Origin: JBBIMP01 sp037444305
Lineage (GTDB): Bacteria; Acidobacteriota; UBA6911
Length of the DNA: 64,000 bases
NCBI GenBank assembly: GCA_037444305.1
Contig: JBBIMP010000011.1
Coordinates: 62,001 to 126,000, forward strand
Reading direction: 5' to 3'
This document shows positions 53,003 through 60,300 of this stretch, one piece after another. The notes beneath the pieces were generated by a model. That model worked only from the letters and a program-made list of their open reading frames with translations, was not told the DNA's origin and ran no database searches. A program made the translations under genes and the position numbers. Each line of letters opens with the position of its first letter. Within the stretch, counting starts at the first letter, position 1.

Positions 53003-53237
53003 GACACCAGGTCCAAGATTACAGGGCTCTCCGGCCTCGGCCGACACGAATCCGGAAGCCGCTCGGGCACACCACCCTTTCTCATCGGCCGTCGCGAGCC
53101 ATACCATGCGAAATGTTCGACACCTGGATTTTTGGCTCGCGTTTCCATGCCGGCCGCGCGCGGCGCAGCGAGGCTGCAATCGGGGAAAGCCGTTGCGGAT
53201 TAGGGGCACAGCCGGCTTGCGGGAACCGGATGGACTC

Positions 53238-53669
53238 TCACTCCCGGGTGTCGAGAAACCGGGGCTCGTTCGGCGATCCCGAACTCATGCTCTTCAGGAA
53301 GCGGGCTCCGTTGTGGATTTCGCCCAGGGATGCCAGTGCTGCCTCCTTCATCCTGTGCAGGGCGCGTTCGAACTGCCGGACCTGCCGCTGCAGGTGGCTT
53401 GCTCGTCCCTGCAGCTGTTGCGCCCGCGCTGAGAGGCTGTTGGCCTCGTCGGGCTGCAATTGCCCGCGTTCCGCCTGCCAGGAATCAGCCAACTCGGCGA
53501 GGCTGCGGTCGAGCGCGCAGGACCGCACTACGATTCCATCCAGGCTGCCCAAGGGATCGTTCCCGTCCGAAGCGGCGGCCTCCACGGACCGATCGAGGGC
53601 GCGAAGCACGCTCTCGAGTTCTTCGTACAGCGCTTCGACTGAAGACAGTTCCTGAGTGAAATCCCGCAT
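53238..53669 (-). CDS. Coiled-coil protein next to fliS (FliT-like by position)
   Basis: 143 aa. Predicted helical with heptads (VEALYEELESVLRALDRSVE, ARAQQLQGRASHLQRQVRQFERALHRMKEAALASL). No domain I can name. Its place right after fliS (2 bp) and its length suggest an export chaperone like FliT, but this is only positional inference. ATG at 53669; longer upstream reading is from fliS frame overlap. Confidence 0.6.
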   Translation of the reverse strand: MRDFTQELSSVEALYEELESVLRALDRSVEAAASDGNDPLGSLDGIVVRSCALDRSLAELADSWQAERGQLQPDEANSLSARAQQLQGRASHLQRQVRQFERALHRMKEAALASLGEIHNGARFLKSMSSGSPNEPRFLDTRE

Positions 53670-53671
53670 GG

Positions 53672-54157
53672 CTATGCCGTAAGGCTGATGCTCGCCGGTT
53701 GGGGGGTGCAGGCGCCGCCGACGGTCGGGTGGCGGTGACTTGCTGCCGGATGCGGAACGGAGGCGGATTGCCGGCCGGCCTGGGCCTCCTTGCGCGCCAC
53801 TTCGACCCAAGCGGAACGCAACTCGGTCATGAGCTTGAGGATCTCGTGCAGCGGAGCGGGATCCTGATCCCTGTTGGCCTTGAACAGGCGGTCGCGCATG
53901 TAGTTGTAGAGGCGGTCGAGCGTGACCGACAGGTCGCCGCCCGCTTCGAAATTGAGTGCGGCCTGCAGCTCGGTGAGGATGGCGACCGCCTTGTTGATGC
54001 TCTGAACGCGGCTCTGTATGTTTCCGGCCGCCATCTGGCGAAGAGCGCTCTGGACGCTCCCGATGGCTCCGTCATAGAGAAGGACCACCAGTTCGGCCGG
54101 CGAGGCGGTCTTGACCTCGATTTCAACGTACTGTCGTGCGTTCGCGTTCATCTGCAT
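53672..54157 (-). CDS. fliS: Flagellin export chaperone FliS
   Basis: 161 aa. VKTASPAELVVLLYDGAIGSVQSALRQMAAGNIQSRVQSINKAVAILTELQAALNFEAGGDLSVTLDRLYNYMRDRLFKAN is the FliS signature. It keeps flagellin unfolded and brings it to FlhA. The C-terminal 30 residues are Pro/His-rich and atypical. Order fliD-fliS is common. Confidence 0.95.
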   Translation of the reverse strand: MQMNANARQYVEIEVKTASPAELVVLLYDGAIGSVQSALRQMAAGNIQSRVQSINKAVAILTELQAALNFEAGGDLSVTLDRLYNYMRDRLFKANRDQDPAPLHEILKLMTELRSAWVEVARKEAQAGRQSASVPHPAASHRHPTVGGACTPQPASISLTA

Positions 54158-54178
54158 CAGGATCCTTTTCTTGAATGG

Positions 54179-55600
54179 CTAGCGGAAATTCTTCAGCGAA
54201 CTGACCTGTCCTGCAATGGATGCCTGCAGGGCGCCGGCCTGCCGGAGCGCCGCGTCAGCGCGGGCAAACTGCGCCAGCAACAATTCGCGTCTGGCCGCCA
54301 GTCGGTCCTCCATCTGGGAGATCTGCTGGGCGATCCTATCGATATTCTGCTGGATAGCGTTTCTCGAACTGGTGACCGGACCGGCATAGGTGTCGGTGAG
54401 GTTTTTCAGCTGGGCTCTGAGGTCAGGGCCGATGCTGATGAAACCGCCTCCTCCGTCCGGCGCATCCGCGAGGAACATCTCGGCCACGCCGGTGAGGTTG
54501 GAGGTGAGCATTTCGCGGAGCTTCGATTCATCCACGCTCAGAGAGCCGTCATTCGCGAGCTTGAAGCCGATCTGCCATAGGCCGGCCATTGCCGAGCCTC
54601 CCGGGGACACGCTGCGCATGATCACCCCGCTCAGGGTGCCCTGGGCCTGGCGGAGGACGAAATCCCCGGCCAGCACGCCCGCCTGTTTTTTGGCGGCGTC
54701 GTAGCGTGACTGGGATGCGATGTAACCAATGATATCGGTATACTTGCCGGCGAACTCCTTGAGCGCTGCCGCGATCGCGTCGAGGTCGCTTTCGAGGCGG
54801 ACGGTCGCGCTGCCCGAGGCAGCTCTCAGGTTGAGGGTGACGCCTTCGATTGCATCCGAGACGGTGTTCGACGAACTGACGACGTCGATGCCGTTTACCT
54901 GCAACAGCGCGTCGCGAGCAGCCAGCGTTTCGGTGAAGTGGATCGCTGCTCCGTCCCCCTGGTCCAGGTTGGAGGTTATGCTGAGGGAGTTGGCAGTGCC
55001 GGTGCTGCTGCTGGTGATCACGAGCCGGTAGGGCTCGGCGCGGCCATCCCTGACGATGGAGGCGACGAAGCCTGCGTTCAGGCTGTTGATCGAATTGCGC
55101 AGGCCCTGCAGGGTGTTGTTGGTTTCGTCGACGGTGATGGTGACGGCCTCATCGGAGCCCTTCTGGATCACGAGCGTGCCGGTCTTCAGGAGTGTGGCAG
55201 TGTCGGAGGCGAAATTCCCGGAGGCGTGCGCAGCGGCCTGGGCCAGCTGGCTTACTGCTATGGCAAAGCTGCCCGTGAGGGTTCCTTTGGCGGCCGTAGC
55301 CTGAAGGACCGATTCATCGGATGAGACCGCCTTCCTGAGAGAGAAGACGCTGTGGCCGAGCCTGCTGCCCAGGCCGGACGGATAGTTGAGAGGGAATCCC
55401 GCTCCGTGGAACAGGATTCCCTCGATGCCGGTTTGCATGGCAAGCAGCTTGCTGTTGAACTCCCGGTAGGCCGAAATCCGATCCTGATACGCACGGGACT
55501 GCCTCTCCAAACGCCGGATCGGCTCCCTCTCGGCGTAGATCAGATTGTCGACTATCCCCTGGACATCCAGGCCGCCGCTCAATGAGTTGACGGATCCCAT
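54179..55600 (-). CDS. fliD: Flagellar filament cap protein FliD
   Basis: 473 aa. N-terminus MGSVNSLSGGLDVQGIVDNLIYAEREPIRRLERQSRAYQDRISAYREFNSKLLAMQ and C-terminal NIDRIAQQISQMEDRLAARRELLLAQFARADAALRQAGAL are typical of HAP2. Five copies cap the filament and fold flagellin. GGGGAGACAGG precedes the ATG. Starts 20 bp after flaG. Confidence 0.95.
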   Translation of the reverse strand: MGSVNSLSGGLDVQGIVDNLIYAEREPIRRLERQSRAYQDRISAYREFNSKLLAMQTGIEGILFHGAGFPLNYPSGLGSRLGHSVFSLRKAVSSDESVLQATAAKGTLTGSFAIAVSQLAQAAAHASGNFASDTATLLKTGTLVIQKGSDEAVTITVDETNNTLQGLRNSINSLNAGFVASIVRDGRAEPYRLVITSSSTGTANSLSITSNLDQGDGAAIHFTETLAARDALLQVNGIDVVSSSNTVSDAIEGVTLNLRAASGSATVRLESDLDAIAAALKEFAGKYTDIIGYIASQSRYDAAKKQAGVLAGDFVLRQAQGTLSGVIMRSVSPGGSAMAGLWQIGFKLANDGSLSVDESKLREMLTSNLTGVAEMFLADAPDGGGGFISIGPDLRAQLKNLTDTYAGPVTSSRNAIQQNIDRIAQQISQMEDRLAARRELLLAQFARADAALRQAGALQASIAGQVSSLKNFR

Positions 55601-55620
55601 GGTTAAGCCTGTCTCCCCTG

Positions 55621-56019
55621 CTAAATTCTCACATCCACCCTGGCTGCCGGCTCAACTTCGGGTTCGGGGATCTTGAGATAGTCCTTGGGGATCCGGTAAA
55701 GATCCTCGCCGGTGCGCTTGTCCTTGACGTGGAGATACATCTTCCCGTCCTCGGCATCTCGCGCGTAGTAGACGGATGTCCTGCTGGCAAGTGCGGTCTG
55801 CTGCAAGCGTTCCAGGACTGCTGTGGAGTCTTCGCGCTTCTGTGTGATGGTGAGGGAATCGCTCGGCGCATCTTGGTCGGAAGCTTGTCCCGACTTGGGA
55901 TTCTTTCCAGGACCGTCGGTGCTTTTGACGGCATCGGCGGCTTTCCTGGAAGGGGACCCGGCGGGGAAAGGGACCGAATCTGCCAGGACCGCTGTGTTCG
56001 AGTTGATTTCGTTCACCAT
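55621..56019 (-). CDS. flaG: FlaG family protein
   Basis: 132 aa. Disordered N-terminal half rich in Ser, Asp, Lys; C-terminal domain RTSVYYARDAEDGKMYLHVKDKRTGEDLYRIPKDYLKIPEPE, as in FlaG. FlaG affects filament length in some bacteria. It lies between fliC and fliD on the same strand. A weak -24/-12-like site (56039-56056) is discussed among the rejected items. Confidence 0.82.
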   Translation of the reverse strand: MVNEINSNTAVLADSVPFPAGSPSRKAADAVKSTDGPGKNPKSGQASDQDAPSDSLTITQKREDSTAVLERLQQTALASRTSVYYARDAEDGKMYLHVKDKRTGEDLYRIPKDYLKIPEPEVEPAARVDVRI

Positions 56020-56156
56020 GGCGTCTCACCTTGCTCTGGTGCATGTCCGTTGCCCCGCCGTTCGGGCGTGGCACACGGCTCAAGCTGGGGATTCCCCCTC
56101 CCTCCATATCGACCGGGCGGCAGCAGAGGATTAGTCTGTGATGGTCGAATGGAGGG

Positions 56157-56186
56157 GGGCGTGCCGTTTATTCGAACGGCACGCCC
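56157..56186 (-). terminator. Strong hairpin between fliC and flaG
   Basis: GGGCGTGCCGTT pairs perfectly with AACGGCACGCCC (12 bp) around a 6-base loop; flanking GGAGG and CCTCC extend it. It lies about 22 bp after the fliC stop on the minus strand. A T run follows only on the plus-strand side. It could terminate or stabilise the fliC mRNA. Confidence 0.5.
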
Positions 56187-56208
56187 GGAGCCTCCCTTTT
56201 CTTCAGAG

Positions 56209-57072
56209 TTACTGCCGCAGGAGCGCCAGGACCAGCTGGCTGTTCGCATTGGCCTGCGAGAGGGCCGCGATGCCGGACTGGGCCAGGATCTGGTACTTCG
56301 CCATGTTCGCGACTTCCTCGGCCATATTGGCGTCGCGGATGGTCGACTCGGCGGCCTGGGTGTTCTGCGACTGGTTCTGAAGAACCGCCACAGCGGACTG
56401 CAGGCGGTTGATCCCCGCTCCGATCGCCGCTCTGCTGGATGAGATATCCAGAAGCGCGAGTCGCAGTGTCGACAAGGCGGAAGCAGCGTCGGTCTTCGTA
56501 TCAAGCGCCACGGCCGAGATGTCGGTTCCGCCTGTCTTAAACCTCGTCACCTTGTCACCTGCGGTGGTTATCACGTTGACGGTGACCGAAATCGAACTGG
56601 ACGATGCCGTGTCGCCCACGAAGACGCTCAGCGCGCCGTTGAGGCCGGACGCGGAGAACAACTTCACACCGTTGAAGTTGACCTGGTCTGCGATGCGCGC
56701 CATTTCCGCCTGAATCGACAGGAAATCATTGTGAATCGCAGTCCTTCCGGTGGCATCCACCGTGTCCGTGGCTGCCTGTTCGGCCAAGGTAAAGGCGCGG
56801 GTCAGCAAGTTGGTGAGCTCTGACAGTGCGCCGTCGGCAATCTGCGCCACCGAAATGCCGTCGTTGGCGTTCCGGATGGCCTGGTTGAGGGCCCGGACGT
56901 TGGCGCGGAGGTTGTCGGCAATGCCGAGGCCCGCCGCGTCATCGGCGCCGGAGTTGATGCGTTTTCCGGACGACAGCCGAAGCAGGGTCTGGCTGAGGGA
57001 AATGTTGTTATTGACCAGCTGATTCTGGGCAGCTATGCCCGGCAGGTTATTCAGTACGCTAAAAGCTCCCAT
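56209..57072 (-). CDS. fliC: Flagellin FliC (compact)
   Basis: 287 aa, about half the enteric length. N-terminal D0/D1 (LSQTLLRLSSGKRINSGADDAAGLGIADNLRANVRALNQAIRNANDGISV) and C-terminal D1/D0 (NRLQSAVAVLQNQSQNTQAAESTIRDANMAEEVANMAKYQILAQSGIAALSQANANSQLVLALLRQ). The short middle (about 140-205) is Ser/Thr-rich (DTASSSSISVTVN), the usual place for O-glycans. It is the main filament protein. GGGAGG lies in a hairpin loop just before ATG 57072, and a sigma-28 promoter is upstream. Confidence 0.97.
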   Translation of the reverse strand: MGAFSVLNNLPGIAAQNQLVNNNISLSQTLLRLSSGKRINSGADDAAGLGIADNLRANVRALNQAIRNANDGISVAQIADGALSELTNLLTRAFTLAEQAATDTVDATGRTAIHNDFLSIQAEMARIADQVNFNGVKLFSASGLNGALSVFVGDTASSSSISVTVNVITTAGDKVTRFKTGGTDISAVALDTKTDAASALSTLRLALLDISSSRAAIGAGINRLQSAVAVLQNQSQNTQAAESTIRDANMAEEVANMAKYQILAQSGIAALSQANANSQLVLALLRQ

Positions 57073-57075
57073 TGT

Positions 57076-57093
57076 GAATTCCTCCCTGAATTC
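57076..57093 (-). promoter_or_regulatory. fliC translation-control hairpin, likely CsrA site
   Basis: On the minus strand GAATTC-AGGGAG-GAATTC forms a 6-bp stem with a 6-base loop. The loop holds the Shine-Dalgarno GGGAGG/GGA, 8 nt before the ATG. A GGA in a hairpin loop at the Shine-Dalgarno is the classical CsrA target, as at B. subtilis hag. A second ACGGAT motif lies about 20 nt upstream (57109-57114). csrA and fliW are in the same window. Confidence 0.65.
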
Positions 57094-57135
57094 GTGTGTT
57101 TTTCAAATATCCGTTTTGAAACCGGCCGGAGAGCC

Positions 57136-57158
57136 CGGGATCAACTTGTTTGATCCCG
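57136..57158 (-). repeat. 9-bp hairpin in the fliC leader
   Basis: CGGGATCAA and TTGATCCCG form a perfect 9-bp stem with a 5-base loop. It lies inside the predicted fliC leader, between promoter and Shine-Dalgarno. It could stabilise the leader or bind a protein; nothing shows which. Confidence 0.5.
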
Positions 57159-57199
57159 CCACCCGCCCGGGCCGGGAAATCTCTTCGATTCAGGGCTGC

Positions 57200-57227
57200 A
57201 TATCGGCGGGCTCCCTATCCGCCATTA
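57200..57227 (-). promoter_or_regulatory. Sigma-28 promoter of fliC
   Basis: On the minus strand TAAT (57227-57224), 16 bp, GCCGATAT (57207-57200), near the consensus TAAA-N15-GCCGATAA. The same 16-bp spacer appears at flgM and the regulator at 49928. It would give a leader of about 120 nt. Confidence 0.65.
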
Positions 57228-57268
57228 GCGGAAAATCGCGACGATCCGTTCTTGGCGCTCCCGACAGC

Positions 57269-57458
57269 GGCTGAAGCCAGGCGGGTGGCTTCAGCCTCGT
57301 ACAGCGTGTAGGGCTTGGCGCGGTCTTCCTGTCTGCTTCTGATCGGTCTGGAAACTGGATGTTTCCGCTATGCGGCCTCGGTTGCGCCAGGAGGAACAAG
57401 AAATGGTTGCGGTAATGTGAGGGCGAGGAGAGGCGGGCGTCCCGTTGGAACGCCCGCC
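57269..57458. repeat. Two perfect inverted repeats in the fliC upstream gap
   Basis: First: GGCTGAAGCC (57269-57278) and GGCTTCAGCC (57287-57296), 10 bp with 8-base loop. Second: GGCGGGCGT (57432-57440) and ACGCCCGCC (57450-57458), 9 bp with 9-base loop. They lie in the 682-bp divergent gap 57073-57754 between fliC and the 204-aa gene, which otherwise holds the fliC leader/promoter and a sigma-54 promoter. No gene fits this gap. Role unknown; such repeats can be extragenic palindromes or terminators. Confidence 0.5.
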
Positions 57459-57684
57459 AGTCGGCTGCCTGTGCCTGTTTCGAGCTCTCTGACCCGTTGG
57501 CCGGATTGGTAGGGAAGTGCGTGCGGGTTCGCGCCGGAACGCAGCTTGAATGCACCTCTCCCGTCCCACCGATTCCCGGGAAGTTTCTGGATCTGCGCTG
57601 CCGGCGCCGAATCCAGCCCAAAACTGCAGTGTCCCGTATCGGCCTGGAGGGGGCTCGAGATTAGGCGAAAATGACTGGACGGGA

Positions 57685-57702
57685 TTGGCATGGATCTTGC
57701 CT
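57685..57702 (+). promoter_or_regulatory. Sigma-54 promoter of the modification island
   Basis: TTGGCATGGATCTTGCC: GG (57687-57688) and GC (57699-57700) 10 bp apart, full -24/-12 match. It is 52 bp before the 204-aa gene start. It connects this non-flagellar-looking region to the flagellar sigma-54 regulon. Confidence 0.85.
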
Positions 57703-57754
57703 TTGATTTGCTGCGCAGGCGGACGTGTTTGTGCGCCTGAGGAAAGGAATTGCC

Positions 57755-58369
57755 ATGACCCAACTGATAGTGGATCAGCAGGAGATCACTCCTGTACCCA
57801 AAAATCTTGTGTCGCTGGATGCTATTTTGAAGCACGTCGAAGACACGCATCTCGCGTCCGACACGGTGATCCGACAGGTCCATGTCGATGGAAGGCCTCT
57901 GATATCCGGCGAACTGGATTCGGAGGTGGCAGCGATGGGGGGGGCGAAGCTTGCCGGCGCCACAGTGGAAATCTTCACCGGAAAAATCGCAGAAATTGCG
58001 CGGGAGTCCCTGAAGGAAGCGGCGCTGTACTGCACGCGCATACAGACCGCAATTCCTTCCCTGGCAATGGGTTTGCGGACAAATCCAAGCGCCGCGGTTT
58101 TCGAGGCGCTGAAACAGTTCTGCGACGGCTTTCTCTGGCTCAACCTGCTGCTTGAAAAGATGAATGCCGTTGGAGACCGGCAATCTGCCGGTGGCCCAGC
58201 CAACCCGGCGGCATGTCAGAGGCTGGTTTTATCCCTGAACGAGATGGTCCAGGCGCAGGAGAGGGGCGATAACACCCAGGTGGCGGACATCCTGGAATAT
58301 GAAATCCTCGAACTCCTCCCAGGATATCGCCGGCAGTTCGTGGATCTGGAACAGCGCCTGGTCGAATAA
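57755..58369 (+). CDS. Uncharacterised 204-aa protein under a sigma-54 promoter
   Basis: 204 aa from ATG 57755, with AAAGGAA upstream. I do not recognise the family. The first 85 residues look like a small alpha/beta domain (LIVDQQEITPVPKNLVSLDAILKHVEDTHLASDTVIRQVHVDGRPLISGELDSEVAAMGG), possibly ubiquitin-like or PB1-like by pattern; the rest is mainly helical with many Leu and no membrane segment. It has a sigma-54 promoter and precedes the glycosyltransferase, so a role in flagellin modification or its control is possible. Not proven. Confidence 0.7.
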   Translation: MTQLIVDQQEITPVPKNLVSLDAILKHVEDTHLASDTVIRQVHVDGRPLISGELDSEVAAMGGAKLAGATVEIFTGKIAEIARESLKEAALYCTRIQTAIPSLAMGLRTNPSAAVFEALKQFCDGFLWLNLLLEKMNAVGDRQSAGGPANPAACQRLVLSLNEMVQAQERGDNTQVADILEYEILELLPGYRRQFVDLEQRLVE

Positions 58370-58516
58370 GTGCGCGGCGCCATCGCACGTCAAATGACTG
58401 ATAGAGGCGTCAAATACTTGACTGATTCCTGTCGGGGGCTCCCAGCCCACTTGGCATGGGATTCTAAGGTCGCAAATCCCGCACGCGGACAATGCCTTGG
58501 AAGGAGACACTCCCCG

Positions 58517-60220
58517 ATGGCCGGCTTGGCTGAAGCGAAGACCTTGCCGGCGGCAACTCCCACCCCGGCGCGGAACGGGAGCTGGACGCTGAAGGTCGCG
58601 GACGAGCAGGGCCGGGAGAAGTGCGTTCACAGTCTCTATGATCCTGAGAAAGAAGCCCGCGGGATAGTGGAATCCTACAGCTGGGAGGGCGAGGGCCCGC
58701 TGCTGGTGCTAGGTCTCGGTCTTGGCTACCACGTTGCAGAGCTGTCTGCCCGGCACCCCAGGGCCAGTATCATCGTGATTGAAGCCAGCAATGAGATCAG
58801 CGCTCTGGCTACTAGGCTGCGGGGTCCAAAACTCGGGGATAACGTCGTCCTGGCGACCGGTCTGCCGTTGGCGGAAGCCCTTCAGTGCATTCACCGCCTG
58901 AGGCTTTTTTCGGCCGGGAAGCCTCTCGCGGTCTTCCCCTTTCAGGCGCTGGTCCGGGCATTCCCTTCGTATTACTCGCCCCTCCTGGCTGAGGCTGAGA
59001 AGCAGGTTCATGAAGGACTGTTTGACCCCTTCCGGTACGCCAAGTTCCGGAGCGACCGGGTGTGCATCGGCCTCCTGGATGTGGGGTACTACCTGCTTCC
59101 GGAGATATCCCGTGCCATCGCGGGCATGGGGCATAGCGCCATCAAGATACCGGTCGGAAAGGGCGAGGAGGGCGAGGGCGTAGCCTACCGTCTGATGCGG
59201 ACATTGAGCGAATCCCGGCCCGATTTCCTGCTGACGGTCAACCATCTGGGCTTTGACGATCAGGGCATCCTCACGTCGTTTTTGCGATCGATAGAGCTTC
59301 CGGCGGCATCCTGGTATGTGGACAGTCCCAACCTGATCATCAAGGGGTCGAACGCGAACATCTCTCCTTTCGTGTCGGTATTTGTCTGGGACAGGGGCTA
59401 CGTGCAGGATCTGCGGAAAATGGGCTTTGAGAACGTCCACTATTTGCCCTTGGCCGCCGACGAGACGGTATTCAAACCCCTTGAGCTGTCCAGCGCGGAG
59501 CGTAAGCGATACGCAGCCGAAGCCGGCTTTATCGGGGATTCGATGTGCGAACCGGTGCGGCGTTGGCTCCAGAAGGTCCCATTCTGGTGCGAGCCCCTGG
59601 TGGAGGAACTCGCATCTGCAATACAAACTGGCCGCGCCTCATTCTCCTCGGCGCTGGAACAGTGGGACGTGCCAGAAGAAGTGAAGGGCTTCTCCCAAAA
59701 GGAGATGCTCGACTTCGAGGGCGCGGTGCTTTGGCGAGCTACACAGCTGTATCGCCTTGATTGTGTGAAGAGCCTTGCTGGATTCGAGCACCGCATACAC
59801 GGCGACGAGGGTTGGCAGAATTTGCTGGGTCCGCGGTTCAAGGTGCGGCCTCGTTTGGCCTACTACACGGAACTGCCGCGCTTTTACAATGCCTGCCGAG
59901 TGAACCTGAATGCCACAAGCCGGCAAATGGCGAGCGCCGTAAACCAGCGGGTGTTTGATGTTCCTGCCTCCGGTGGGTTTCTGCTCACCGATCATCAGGA
60001 TGAACTGGCGGAATTGTTCGAGACTGGAACTGAGGTTGTTTCGTATCAGGATCCAGGGGAGATTGCGCGACTGGTGAAATATTACCTGGAGAATGCGTCG
60101 GCGGCCCGCGCAATTGCCTTCAGGGCCAGGGCCCGGGTGCTGACGGAACATACCTACCGGCACAGGCTCGAAAGCATGATCGGGCAGATGAGACGGACAT
60201 TTGGAGTTGGGATTGGATAA
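58517..60220 (+). CDS. Glycosyltransferase with Maf-like N-domain and CgeB-like C-domain
   Basis: 567 aa from ATG 58517 (AAGGAGA upstream). N-terminal Rossmann-like part LLVLGLGLGYHVAELSARHPRASIIVIEASNEISALATRL resembles the front of Maf flagellin glycosyltransferases. The later part (about 180-560) resembles CgeB/DUF3880 glycosyltransferases with a GT1-like C-domain: RLAYYTELPRFYNACRVNLNAT, QRVFDVPASGGFLLTDHQDELAELFETGTEVVSYQDPGEIARLVKYYLEN. No transmembrane segment. It lies downstream of fliC and could add sugars to flagellin. Acceptor and sugar are unknown. Confidence 0.85.
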   Translation: MAGLAEAKTLPAATPTPARNGSWTLKVADEQGREKCVHSLYDPEKEARGIVESYSWEGEGPLLVLGLGLGYHVAELSARHPRASIIVIEASNEISALATRLRGPKLGDNVVLATGLPLAEALQCIHRLRLFSAGKPLAVFPFQALVRAFPSYYSPLLAEAEKQVHEGLFDPFRYAKFRSDRVCIGLLDVGYYLLPEISRAIAGMGHSAIKIPVGKGEEGEGVAYRLMRTLSESRPDFLLTVNHLGFDDQGILTSFLRSIELPAASWYVDSPNLIIKGSNANISPFVSVFVWDRGYVQDLRKMGFENVHYLPLAADETVFKPLELSSAERKRYAAEAGFIGDSMCEPVRRWLQKVPFWCEPLVEELASAIQTGRASFSSALEQWDVPEEVKGFSQKEMLDFEGAVLWRATQLYRLDCVKSLAGFEHRIHGDEGWQNLLGPRFKVRPRLAYYTELPRFYNACRVNLNATSRQMASAVNQRVFDVPASGGFLLTDHQDELAELFETGTEVVSYQDPGEIARLVKYYLENASAARAIAFRARARVLTEHTYRHRLESMIGQMRRTFGVGIG

Positions 60221-60257
60221 CGGACCGGCTTCCGCATGACGAGGCCTGCATTGTGGA

Positions 60258-60276
60258 TTTGGCCGGGTTCTTGCAG
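60258..60276 (+). promoter_or_regulatory. Sigma-54 promoter of the radical SAM-GT2 gene
   Basis: TTGGCCGGGTTCTTGCA: GG (60261-60262) and GC (60273-60274) 10 bp apart; -12 is perfect, -24 is TGGCCG. It lies 25 bp before the ATG at 60301, with GGAGGA between, so the predicted leader is very short. Confidence 0.65.
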
Positions 60277-60300
60277 GTGCAGGTCTGAAGGAGGAATGGA

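Noticed and set aside
56039..56056. Weak minus-strand -24/-12 site before flaG
   Set aside because: GG-N10-GC spacing holds, but the -24 lacks the T of TGGCA and the -12 is ATGCA; too weak in GC-rich DNA without further support.
58468..58486. TTGGCATGGGATTCTAAGG before the glycosyltransferase
   Set aside because: The -24 half is good but there is no GC at the right distance for the -12 element.
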